Of a DNA stretch of 64,000 bases, positions 12,450 through 22,734 are shown piece by piece. Positions within the stretch are counted from its first letter, which is position 1. Every line of letters begins with the position of its first letter. The notes under the pieces are model-generated. The model did not search any database and was not told the DNA's origin. It worked only from the letters and a program-made list of their open reading frames with translations. The position numbers and the translations under genes were made by a program. Origin of the DNA: Xylogone sp. PMI_703 (lineage: Eukaryota; Ascomycota; Leotiomycetes); contig JAJTUQ010000003.1 in NCBI GenBank assembly GCA_021399445.1, positions 2,170,001-2,234,000 of the forward strand, read 5' to 3'.

Positions 12450-13100
12450 ATGGCAGATACAACAACCAGTCCAGACCAATCCTCACCACTCGTTCTCACC
12501 GTACTCGGCACACGTATTTTCTCCCACCATAGACCCGAAAAGACCCTATACATCATCTCCAAACCCCTAAATACGGTAACAAGCGAACTTACCTTGGTCT
12601 CCCTGACGGTCCCGTCCGCCAATGGTCCCGGTTCTGGCACGCCACTATATAAACTCGAGTACCACGGTGATGACAATGCATTATACATCCGGTCACAAGC
12701 AGACCCTAGCACTTCCTATCCCGGATTTGGAGAGCTGAAGTACTCGCGCCATCTGACTGGCAAACGATGGGATCTGCGCTACGAGGATGGCAGGAACCTA
12801 GTCCTTTCACGCAAAACCAAAGAGCAAGCAGAGAATCAACAGTTGGCAAAGTGGGTCAATGCATCCGGCAATACAATCGCAACAGAGACAGAGCAAGGAC
12901 TCGAATTAGTTGAATGGTTAGGAGTCGAGAACCAGATCACGGGGCTGCTTGTTGCGGCCTGGTTGGCGAGGAGGTGGCATGCGGACACCGCTGCGGAAAG
13001 AGCCTCAGAGGACGCAAATGTTAAACGGCGGATGCACAGGAGCTCGAGTAAGAGGGGAGATTGGAATCGGTTTCTGGGAAACTTCGCTTCATCGGCATAA
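12450..13100 (+). CDS. Tubby/LURP-one-like small protein
   Basis: 216 aa, single exon. The ATG at 12450 is used; the open frame extends upstream only with a non-ATG start. The body reads as a beta-rich domain (LYIISKPL, YKLEYHGDDNALYIRS, WDLRYEDGRNLVLSRK) that resembles the LURP-one-related/tubby C-terminal-like proteins widespread in ascomycetes. It continues with a more hydrophobic helix (ITGLLVAAWLARRW) and a basic, Ser-rich tail. No signal peptide. Molecular role unknown; phospholipid binding is known for tubby proteins but cannot be claimed here. Confidence 0.6.
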   Translation: MADTTTSPDQSSPLVLTVLGTRIFSHHRPEKTLYIISKPLNTVTSELTLVSLTVPSANGPGSGTPLYKLEYHGDDNALYIRSQADPSTSYPGFGELKYSRHLTGKRWDLRYEDGRNLVLSRKTKEQAENQQLAKWVNASGNTIATETEQGLELVEWLGVENQITGLLVAAWLARRWHADTAAERASEDANVKRRMHRSSSKRGDWNRFLGNFASSA

Positions 13101-13473
13101 TCTGGCTGCAATTACCTAAATCTGGAAAATACGTGCAGCTCCATTTAGGACTCAAGGCGCAATTTGGTGGCTAGGAAAGGTATGCATACGAGAGAAACAA
13201 AGCGAATCGGGGTGTTGTACAAGTATAGGCATTCACAATTTCGATGATTCAATGTAGGAGAATAGACGGTATCTGACCAACTAAAGTAAAAGCTTTTCAA
13301 AATTCCACTTTTGGGGAAATGATGAATCACATTTGCATAGGGACTCCGTCTAACGCTAACTCAAATTCAATCTATTTAAAAGATTAAATCCTGGCTCAAT
13401 CATTCCTATTCCTAGAGATCCCATTGTTTTCACAACTGCATTATGTAGCTTCGTTCCCACGTGGTGTAAATTA

Positions 13474-14342
13474 TTAGTCTCTGCTGGTGCTACGACCACT
13501 CGCAAGGTAGGCAGCGACGTTCGGGCGTGCTTCAAAAGCTTCCCTGAACTTCTGTATCGCAGCTGGCAATTTTGCCTGAATAAAAAAAAAATATCAGTCA
13601 TGATATTAGGGTAAAAGATAATAGGGAAAGTATTGAAAATGGGGATACTCACTGGGAGAGATTTGGTCACCTCGTCGTTATCAATAGACTCATAAACAAG
13701 GTAATCAGCATATGTTATCTTGTCGCCAAGGAGATATGGACCGCTTCGATCAGCATAGTACTGCGCAATAACATTATAATAGGCCGGCGCCGTCTCATTC
13801 TTGAACTTGTCGGTGCTGGCACCGGATGCCCATTGAGCCTGGATGCCTTCCCGTTAAACGTGGAATAAAGAGGGTTTAAAATGTTCACACTTACTCTCCA
13901 ATCAATATATAAATCAGCGACAGCATCAACAATGTACTTGTCATAATTTGTTTCTCCATCATAAGCACCTAGATCGCGTGCAAGGTATCGCAAGATGGGG
14001 ACATGCTGGATTATAAAATTAGATAGTGTATCAAGACATAAATAGCTGCACTTTAACTCACCTCGGTAAGGATTACATCGTTATACTCCAGCACTGGTAT
14101 CTTTCCACTTCGGGAGAGGCCTTTCTTCTGAAGCTCAGCGCTTACAGTTGGCCAGTTGTCGTCATGGGGAATTCTAATATCTTTGAACTCGATTCCAACA
14201 TCTTTGAAAAAAAGGCTGATTTGAAACACCTGTCAGCTTGTCCATGAGGGGGATTGGAACAATGAATTTACCGTATAGGTTCTCCACGCCCTAGGCTGCC
14301 AATGTCGAAGTAGCGAAGAGTGGGCTTAGTTGCGGGGGCCAT
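13474..14342 (-). CDS. Glutathione S-transferase
   Basis: Conjugates glutathione to electrophiles in the cytosol. Exons 14342-14272, 14215-14062, 14005-13895, 13838-13653 and 13575-13474 give 207 aa, the canonical sigma/alpha-like GST length. The N-terminal thioredoxin fold shows LRYFDIGSLGRGEPIR (Tyr as likely catalytic residue) and SGKIPVLEYNDV with the cis-Pro. The all-alpha C-terminal domain includes DKYIVDAVADLYIDWR and GPYLLGDKITYADY, the N-capping region. Intron 4 has a long pyrimidine tract of T. All five exons join in frame. It is not adjacent to the peptide cluster at 31-41 kb, so a link with it is not supported. Confidence 0.9.
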
Positions 14343-15314
14343 TGTATTGAAAGCTTCTTGGTGCACAAGGTATTGATTATTTGAAAAGAATATCTTGAAA
14401 CTGCTTGAGATATGAGAGAGGCTTATGAGGGGTATTAATATACTGTCTGGTATGATAACGCTAGTATACACTGATTCATCACTAAAGATGTGTCATGCAG
14501 ATTGCCCCTCCCATGATTTATATTTTTTCATGTTGGATAGCTAGCTTCACTAGCTTGGCAAGCAAGTTGACATGGTTGAGGTTGCAGTTCGGCAAGATAA
14601 TTTATGTATGAGACAAAAAGAAAAGGGTAACCTATATGAGCTCTGTTCGAAGATCAATTTTATTTTAATGGCTGACTACTACAAACAAACACCGAAATTA
14701 TTATGACCATGAGTAAATATAAAAGTTGAATAAAAGTGAAACCAAATTCACTACGTTGTGTAATTATATGTAAACAATGAAATAAAATGATCAGATATGA
14801 CCAATCTATTACAAAAGATCGGTATTAAGTAATGCAATGGTAGAAGAATGTCAGCAATAGTTACTATCGTATTTTAGAGCCGGTTAGCTCAATAACATTG
14901 GACCCCGTTTCCTTCAATAGTCGCCGGTAACGTCTGCGAGGCCGAGGGTATACACCTTCCGAATCGGGTTTAGAGCTTCTAGAAAGCTAGGATCCAGCAA
15001 ACGTAATCAACCCGCCTCAAGCTAATATTTAAAGCTGCAGGACAGATCTGACCCGTGGCTTATGCTTAAGTTGACAACTTGCCCAAATCCGGCGATCCGT
15101 TAGATTGACGTATGTAGGGCAAAGCAGTCCGAATGTGGAAATCAATTTGATTACGATTAGATTACATGAGCGAACATTAACGCTAGACCAAACTTGAGGA
15201 GAGACACGTTATTAGGGTCCAGTGACATCTGCCCCAAGTGAGATAGCGTAATATGACTATTCTCCCTTTTGGGTATCGATCTCAGGATAACATCTCTTCG
15301 GCAGTCTTGGGGCG
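14343..15314. other. AT-rich intergenic, no gene seen
   Basis: No coding signal on either strand. Confidence 0.5.
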
Positions 15315-16854
15315 ATGGCAGACAGGGTTGAGGACCCTCCTTTTGTGGTAATAACTGGGCACCCTGAGCGGGGCCATGGAGCACGTCTTAGCCAAGTGCG
15401 ATCCATCATGACAAAGCGGTATCATCGTCGGCATCAGCGACCTAAGAAGAGTCCGAAGGGTAATGGTGTACGATTCTCCGTGGGTTCGACTAAGTCCGTG
15501 AGTCTGATCTCAAATTCCATTCCACGGGAGGTGGGCTTTTACCTGGATCCCTCTCGGTATTTCTGGCACCAGCCATTCTTCATGAGAATCCAAAAATGTA
15601 AGCTAGCCAAGCTGTATTTGGAATTATATGCGTCATATCCACTCTAAACATTTCTTGCTAATGCCTGCCAAGTCGTTTACCAGCATCTTCACGATTACAA
15701 CCCATTCTTTCATCTCGTCCTCCCCGCTTCTATTACTCACGTGCCTTTAATGAGTGTCAAAATTCTTAATGCTTCAGCATGGGATGACCTAAGTAGAGCA
15801 GGACGGATCAGCGATATTACTTTTCATCAGCGCAACATAACACTCAAGCTATTGAACGATTCGCTGAGCAACCCTGATGAGGCCAGCAGCGATGCCAACA
15901 TCGGTGCTATGATATCATACAACTCGTTCAACGTGAGTTACTTCTCCTTACAGTAGCCTGAGTGCCCGTATATATTTTTTTACTAACCTTGCCCATTGCT
16001 AGTTTATCAATGATGACCAACCAGCATTCGAGCACCACCAACGAGGCATCAAACGTCTTGTTCAACTACGGGGCGGTCCAGATGAATTAGGTTTCAACGG
16101 TCATTTGAAGAACTGCTTGTCTATGTGAGTTTAATTACGCACGTACTTTCTTTCCTTATGTGACATTTGTTTAATATTACTTAGTTTTGAAGAATTGCCT
16201 AGGATACTGAGATGTATGCCCAATTCAAAGCTACCCTCTCTGGACATTCCGCTGCCTTCCATACCGGCAGACTTCAGCATGTTTACCTTTCAAAATCAGA
16301 AAGAAAACAATCTAAAAGGTATTATTTCATCAGATCTGATTGAGCTTCTGAGTAAATTTTATCAGATAGTAGTACTATCTGCTGATCTTTCTGAGGCACA
16401 TATGCTAGAACGATGGACAACAATGTGGGAGAGTGTCGCAATATATAACTACTCTACAACCACTGTTGATAATGTAAGATCGCAGGCTTTGGTGTGCGCT
16501 ATCTTCTTATTCAGCCACCCCAGTATCACATCAAATGATGGCATCTTCACAAATCGCTCCTGGCTTATCCCACATTTTCAGATGTTACTCCAGCAGACCG
16601 ACGTAGATATGAACTGGGGCCCATTACCAGGAGCACTTATCTGGTGCCTTCTGGTGGGAGCTCGTCGATCCCCTCCGGGATTGGCGCGAAAATGGTTCCT
16701 CATGCAAATAGTTCGATTAATTGTTCCGCTGGCGCTGGATAGGACCGAGGTGATGCTGAGAAATTTTCGATTGATCCTAGCCGGGTTAGATGCCATGGAT
16801 TTGCTACAGGTAGATGCCCGGAATTCCAAATTCACTATTTTGCCGCAAATATAA
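15315..16854 (+). CDS. Fungal-specific regulator-like protein without zinc cluster (copy 3)
   Basis: Third member in the window of the family at 5029-6706 and 6814-8437. Exons 15315-15597, 15673-15932, 16003-16124 and 16185-16854 give 444 aa. The N-terminus carries FVVITGHPERGHGARLSQVR followed by a basic stretch (KRYHRRHQRPKK), where family members have the same ITG..(x)..VRSH/T pattern. HHQRGIKRLVQLRGG is the family's RGG segment; as in copies 1 and 2, about 30 residues after RGG an intron interrupts the frame. No Zn2Cys6 finger. The three copies are clearly divergent from each other in sequence, so they are not a recent tandem duplication. Confidence 0.78.
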
Positions 16855-18357
16855 ATGTAAATTGTATCAGCGATACACTCAATAATGACATAGTTAATTG
16901 ATTATGCGACAATCCATCACTTTATAGTCTTTTTTATTTATACCAGCGAAAGACCTCACAGTGACCATCACTTCCACCAGGCTATAAAAGGGCCAGGTAT
17001 GACACAAGTTCTGCATTCTCTACTCTTGTCTGGCTACCTATATCTGCGTATGCCCTCTTGATTGTTTCTGTCTGCCGAAATTCTTAACAGTTCAATTAGA
17101 TTATTTTGTAACTCGTTCTTTTGTACACACCTGGTGCCATTTTTCTATGTCATTTCCTTCTTCATAGCGAGTCTAGTCCTCTTCGAAGGAGCCGATCGGC
17201 CTGCATGACTTGGACCACCTAACCGGGGTGACAACTGCTCAAGGCCAACGTACCAAAGAGCATTGGCAGAGTGATAAAATGATTTGTGTGCCTTCTCATA
17301 TTAGTAGGCAAGGCCTCCAGCGGCATTGTTGCACTTTGAGGCCGACTGTGCTCAAATTGAATACTTCTTACGCTATGTATGACATATTGTCCTCAATAGT
17401 CTCGCTAGTCTTTAGCAATCCTATTCTATCTAGGGCCATTACGCAGCTATAAAGCTACATTTCGATAGCCTATATTGAAGATATGATCCGTGGTCTGGCA
17501 GTACGCGATGGAACCACGTAAGATCCTGACTAGACTTTAGGTATCATCAGCAGGAGATGTCTATGATTGGCCAATACTGTTTCTGTGCTTAAACAGTAAT
17601 CGTGGAGTCAACCGTCCTCAGGATGGTAGGATATAACATTGCAATATCGTCTGAATTTCGCCGTTTGTTATGTTTCGAATCACTCTATGACGCTCAAGCG
17701 GATGTAGTAGAATTCAAACAGACATTCTCCTCTCGGTTCAGTTAATTCTACCGTGTATAGTGGTTATATCACATCACGGTTGTCGGAAATGTTGTCTGGG
17801 TGGCTGAACTGGCTGCAGCACTGCACGCATCTGTTTAGAGAACAAAGACTTGTTAGTAGAGTTACATTGTTTTGAATGAGTAACCGCCTTAAGACTTGAA
17901 AGAGAAATAATACACACATAGTTGAGTATCGCAGTACGAAATCGTGAACGATGTTGTGCTAAGGTTTGAAAGTTGTGCACATTCATTATGTTGCTGATCG
18001 CAACTGCGCTGAAGAGCAGATTGAAAGTCGATCTGTGTACTATATTAGCTAGAATAGCGGACCTGTGGGCACAAAGATATCTTACAAAAGTATCTCCATC
18101 TACTTCGAATGGTCGTACTGTGTCTCTAGAACTCGTAATCTAGGGTTTTAATAGCACGTCAATATACATCTCTGATTGTCTGGTTGAAAAAAAAAAAGTA
18201 AAGTGAATAGCTAGACTGCTAGTTTATTCGGAGCCGGCAGACAACTGAGGCTATTTGGGGTGCGTGGAACCAACTTACTGGTGGTGCAATCCCGCCTAAG
18301 TCACCTGTGAAAGTCCAAATTTTGAAGAGTCAGCCATACGACCCTCTACTGGCCAAA
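16855..18357. other. Intergenic, no gene seen
   Basis: About 1.5 kb without supported coding sequence. ORFs at 17210-17452 (+) and 17774-17986 (-) have no recognisable content. An A11 run lies near 18188. Confidence 0.45.
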
Positions 18358-18945
18358 TCATAGAAAATTACATAGAAAATATCTTACTTGCAAGTTTGTT
18401 GCGGAACTTTCATTAAGTCCCGCCGAAGTTGTTTGCATTGGCTCAACAGAAGAAGCAGCGGCAAGCGTTGCCAGTGGAAAGTTGGAAGCAGTCGTTATCG
18501 ACATGGTAGAAGGTATTATTGCTAATGAAGACGCACTCGTAGAAGTGGCTCTCGTAGAAGATCCCACTACTGACAGCTGTGAAGAACTATATTCTTGTAA
18601 GATTCATCAGTAGGAACATGAAGGTGGCACAAACCTTGGGATTGCTGCTTGTGGCGGCTCTGCCTTTCTCACTAAGGTTGACACAACAACTGCCCCTATT
18701 ACAATGCGGGCAATGAAAATTGTAACTCCTAATACCCCCCATAATACCGATACTCCATATATTTGTATTCTCCAAAATTTCCCAATTTTCCTCCGATATG
18801 AGTATTTCCCTTTAGCTTCATATAGATGCTGAGAAATTACTTCCGGAGAAGAATCATACGCCACTTCTAAACCTGTGCCGTGTACCACTTCCAACCCATT
18901 AATTGAGTAGTGTTGATTTCTGGATGATTGTGAGTTCGTCGCCAT
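18358..18945 (-). CDS. Small single-pass membrane protein with Ser/Thr-rich tail
   Basis: Start ATG at 18945; exon 1 to 18635, intron 18634-18587, exon 2 from 18586. Without a further intron the frame stops at 18358 (179 aa). A GTAAG donor at 18387 offers an alternative ending just after TNLQ. Residues 1-60 are polar and include GLEVV and DSSPEV; residues about 62-90 (YGVSVLWGVLGVTIFIARIVIGAVVVSTLV) are the membrane segment; the rest is Ser/Thr-rich. This N-terminal layout is common in ascomycete proteins that carry an extracellular lectin or WSC domain after the membrane segment, but none follows here, so it may be a truncated member. Function unknown. Confidence 0.45.
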
Positions 18946-19858
18946 TGCTCTAGCTGGAATAATCCTCAAAATTGGTGACTGCTAATCTGTGCACCCAATT
19001 CAATTTGTATTTCTACTGGTACAGCCTTCTGCACAGGATCAAGTTTCATCTTTATTTCGGCATGCCCACCGCTGCGGCACAGTTCTTCTCAGTATATGGG
19101 ACAAATGCGACATATTATAATGCGAGACAAACATGAGACTTGGCCAAATGTTTCAGAGTCCATCTCACACCTTGATCTATTTTGATGTGAAAGGCTTACT
19201 GTAACTAAAGTTATCGCGCCGTCTGGAGTGTGTAAACTTCGCATGGCCGACTCATTAATATCAAATCGCCGAATTATCCTTGTGCCTTCTGAAGTTTCAG
19301 GCGTTCCTACCTGATTTCCTCAGCCTCTCCGACACTTTTATGTCTGCGGCGCATCTAGTCGAGGTGCAGTACCACAGTCTGCATACCTCAAAGGTTAACT
19401 GGTTCATTGTTTTCATAACCATTTCCATACTTAAGCCACTCAGTAGACACAGAGACTAATCACATTGCCTTCGAAAGTTATGCAAGCTATGCAAAATAAG
19501 CCGAATTAGAATCGCTAGACAATGCCAGCTCAATTTCAGCTGACGAGCTCTGCTAGCGACTCTGATTGGACAGAATCTATTTATGTCGCATGACTTTGCA
19601 TAAATTAAACTGGTGCATAATCGGTACCATTTTTTATCAGAAGAGAATGACCTGCTCCCATCTATTAACTAGCTACTAGGCCACCAAAACCACATAGTTG
19701 CATACCTCAAGTGAAAATGGTCAACCGGTTCATCTTTTTCGGCAGCCATTTCCGCTCTCAAGCCACTCAGCAGGAAAGAGAGGGATTAAGCGAGTTGGCC
19801 ATTCATACTCTCCTTCACGAAATCTTCAAATCCGCCAGTTTTAACTGGGACTGGGATG
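18946..19858. other. Intergenic, divergent promoter space
   Basis: No ORF of interest. Two stretches near 19380-19460 and 19700-19780 resemble each other (both contain GCATACCTCAA, GGTT and TTCATTG/TTCATCTT followed by CCATTTCC and AAGCCACTCAG), a short imperfect direct repeat in the region upstream of the SDR at 19914. Confidence 0.5.
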
Positions 19859-19865
19859 TATAAAA
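19859..19865 (+). promoter_or_regulatory. TATA box of the SDR at 19914
   Basis: TATAAAA lies 49 bp upstream of the ATG at 19914; spacing fits a fungal core promoter with a short 5' leader. Confidence 0.5.
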
Positions 19866-19913
19866 TCGCAAAAACAGTGCTCAACTGATTTCTAGAAGTC
19901 TAAACTTCTCACC

Positions 19914-20915
19914 ATGGCTACTTTCCCTGGCTTTGTGATCTCCGTACTAGCCGGTATTGGGGCATTCACCGTCATTTATGCATCTTACTTTATCTTTCGT
20001 TTCTTGACCTTTCATCTTATCACGCCGTCACAACCTCTCCAATCCTACAAACGCGATGGACCTGAGCCAGCATACGCTCTCATCACTGGTTCCAGCGCCG
20101 GTATTGGTCTCGGTGTTGCCCAAGCGCTTGTGAAGCAAGGTTTCTCTATTATCTTGCATGGGCACCGTCCAGACGAACTGGCTGAAGCCAAAGCGTCGCT
20201 CGAAAAACTCAGACCAAATGCTGTAGTCCGCATCCTCATCATGGATGCTACGACTGTTACGCCTGAGGAGATGAGCGCCGCTGTCCAATCCATTGCTAAC
20301 CTGCCGGTAACGATCCTTATCAACAATGTCGGAGGAAATCCCGTCAAGCTCCCGGCGTTCCGAGCTCTATCCACTCATTCTAGTGACGATGTTGATGCTG
20401 TAATCAACACAAATGCACGGTTTATGGCACGTCTCACGGCTATGATGCTACCCATTCTCAGTCGCAAATCGGGGCCCAAAGATCGTTCGCTAATTCTCAA
20501 CACCAGCTCTGGCGGTATGGTGGGCACACCTTTTCTCGTCATGTATGGGGCCACGAAGGGTTTTAACTGGAGCTTCAGCTGCGGTCTTGCCCGCGAGCTG
20601 GAGGTGTACCCGGAGACAAAGCATATTGACTGCCTCGCAATTATTCCTGGGGAGGTGAGGAGTCAAGGCAACTCTGAAGGCGTTCCCGAGAGCGAACCAA
20701 AGTGGGATCACTTTGGACAATGCATCGTTGATAAAGTAGACAATGCTATATCCAGAGGGCAGAGAGACATGAGCCCACATATGATACATGATCTGAAGAA
20801 CAGAATCCTAGCGATCTTACCAGAATCAACAAGGTCGACGGCAGTAACCGATATCATGCGCACCAAGAAAGATGCCTTCAATGCTGTCTACGAGAAGTCA
20901 CTAAAGAATCGTTAG
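19914..20915 (+). CDS. Membrane-anchored SDR, 17-beta-HSD/3-ketoacyl-CoA reductase-like
   Basis: 333 aa, intronless. Residues 5-32 are a hydrophobic N-terminal anchor, after which comes the SDR domain: TGSSAGIGLG (cofactor), INNVGGNP, NTSSGGM with the catalytic Ser and YGATKGF with Tyr and Lys. The order anchor plus SDR with NNVG matches 17-beta-hydroxysteroid dehydrogenase type 12 and yeast very-long-chain 3-oxoacyl-CoA reductase (Ifa38), which act at the ER. The sequence is shorter on its C-terminal side of ER-retention motifs (ends KSLKNR) and probably is a paralogue rather than the housekeeping enzyme. Substrate unknown. Confidence 0.82.
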   Translation: MATFPGFVISVLAGIGAFTVIYASYFIFRFLTFHLITPSQPLQSYKRDGPEPAYALITGSSAGIGLGVAQALVKQGFSIILHGHRPDELAEAKASLEKLRPNAVVRILIMDATTVTPEEMSAAVQSIANLPVTILINNVGGNPVKLPAFRALSTHSSDDVDAVINTNARFMARLTAMMLPILSRKSGPKDRSLILNTSSGGMVGTPFLVMYGATKGFNWSFSCGLARELEVYPETKHIDCLAIIPGEVRSQGNSEGVPESEPKWDHFGQCIVDKVDNAISRGQRDMSPHMIHDLKNRILAILPESTRSTAVTDIMRTKKDAFNAVYEKSLKNR

Positions 20916-21535
20916 GGAATAATAGAACTTGGTGGAATAGTGCCTGACAAATATGATTTGGATACCACAGGAGCAATACAAGCAAAATGTGTAACGAAGA
21001 ATTACTTCTCTGCTGTTATATTCGTATTGGAGAGATATTTTACAGCAGGTTAATTTGACTACCTCAAGGCGAAAATCAATGAAATTAACAAGGAGCGTTT
21101 TGCAAAAGAGAGTCGCTGAGTAAGTAATGATGAATAGTGAACACGTGAACGAGGTCTAAGGAAGGGAGACAGGGTATACATATCAAGGAAAATAGTGTCT
21201 CCGTATGACCGCTCCATATCAATGCATGCAGGTTTAGTGCAATTTCCTATTACGGGTTAACCCAATATGCTTTTCAACCAATTACCGGAGGAGAATTGAA
21301 TTGCCGCAAATCCAAGTATGGGGATAGCGGAGTATGGAGACTTATATGTCTGTAAACTTCGGATTTTTGCTATTGATATTGCATGATTACGGACTTAAAA
21401 TGGAGACTGTGCAGGATCTGTGCCTATATATTTAGAGGGGCAGATACGTATTCCCAAACAATAAAGAGCAAGTCTTGTTTCTATTTCATTTTTGAGCTCG
21501 AAATCAAATACCGACTATAAAATTTGCCTCGAAAT
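20916..21535. other. Intergenic
   Basis: Spacer between two same-strand SDR genes. A TATATATTTA element sits about 105 bp upstream of the ATG at 21536. Otherwise nothing seen. Confidence 0.5.
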
Positions 21536-22586
21536 ATGTCCCAAGCAAAGAAGTTTGATGCGGACACAGTCTGGTTCAGTATGTGCGATGTCATTGCTTT
21601 CGTATATTTGCGTCATTTCTATGAGATTTCTCCTCTCTTGGGGCCAGGCTAATGAGAAAATATAGTCACCGGCTGCTCTACTGGTCTTGGCAAATCATTT
21701 GCAACCGTTATACACAACGCAGGACAGCGAGTCGTTGCTTCCGCCCGCAATATCAATTCTCTTTCATATCTTCCTGACAGCCCAAACGTCTTGAAGTTAA
21801 CTCTTGATGTCACATCTAAAGATGCCATTAAGAAGGCCGTCGATGATATCGTGAAAAAGTTTGGTCGTATTGACGTTCTTATCAACAATGCTGGTTATTC
21901 CTTGATGGGTGACACTGAAGCAATCCCAGAGGAGGATGCTCGAGTTCAGCTTGAGACTCTCTTTTGGGGCCCTGTACGCCTTACACAGGAGATTCTTCCA
22001 GTATTTCGAGACGTTAATCCTCCTTACACTGGCGGAACGGTTGTCCAGATCAGCTCAGTTGGTGGCTGGGTTACCTTTCCTGGAGGAGCATTTTACCACG
22101 CTGGGTGAGTAATCCCATCCGTATATATACATAAACGTAGAAATTAATGCTTCCTAAAACAGTAAATCAGCCCTTGAAGCATTCTCTGAGTCAATCTCCA
22201 AAGAGATGAATCCAGAATGGAATATAAGATTCTTGATTGTTGAGCCCGGGGCCGTGCGAACCAGCTTTACTGGAGCAATGAAAATCATGCCTCGACATCC
22301 AGCCTATAATACGCCAAATAGTCCATTGACCCAGCTTCTGCAATATGCAACTACAATTTCTCAAGATAACTGGAGCGACCCAGATGTGTGTGCCGATGTG
22401 CTGTTTAAGGCTATAGTCAATCAGAATGAGCGACCATTACCTACACGTCTACTGCTGGGAGCTGATGCTATACCGCTCATTAAGGGAGATATTGAGAAAA
22501 GCTTGAAGGAGATGGATGATTGGAAAGAAGAGACAATACGTTGTTCTCCAGGTGGTGGTTCGAATATGGCCGACCTCGGTCTCTGA
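21536..22586 (+). CDS. Short-chain dehydrogenase (classical SDR, 301 aa)
   Basis: NAD(P)-dependent oxidoreductase, substrate unknown. Exons 21536-21578, 21666-22104 and 22163-22586. The first exon encodes only 14 residues and the first intron (87 bp) splits the Rossmann TG motif: ITGCSTGLGKSF appears only after splicing. NNAGYSLMG, QISSVGG (Ser) and YHAGKSALEAF (Tyr, Lys; the Lys codon follows intron 2) complete the active site. The C-terminal half resembles the group of fungal oxidoreductases with EPGAVRTSF. Sits tail-to-tail with the NLR gene, 148 bp apart. Confidence 0.88.
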
Positions 22587-22734
22587 TACAAGAGCCACAG
22601 CATCAATCACACCTTGTTTCGCTATACTACCGAATTCATTGCTTCAGAATGATTAAACAAGAACTTTCACATGCGAAGCGCTGAATATATAACAAATTGC
22701 CACTGTAAAAGTCTGGATCATACAAACTATTCTT

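Noticed and set aside
12299..12712. Minus-strand ORF of 137 codons overlapping the tubby-like gene
   Set aside because: No motif; the plus strand encodes a coherent domain over the same bases.
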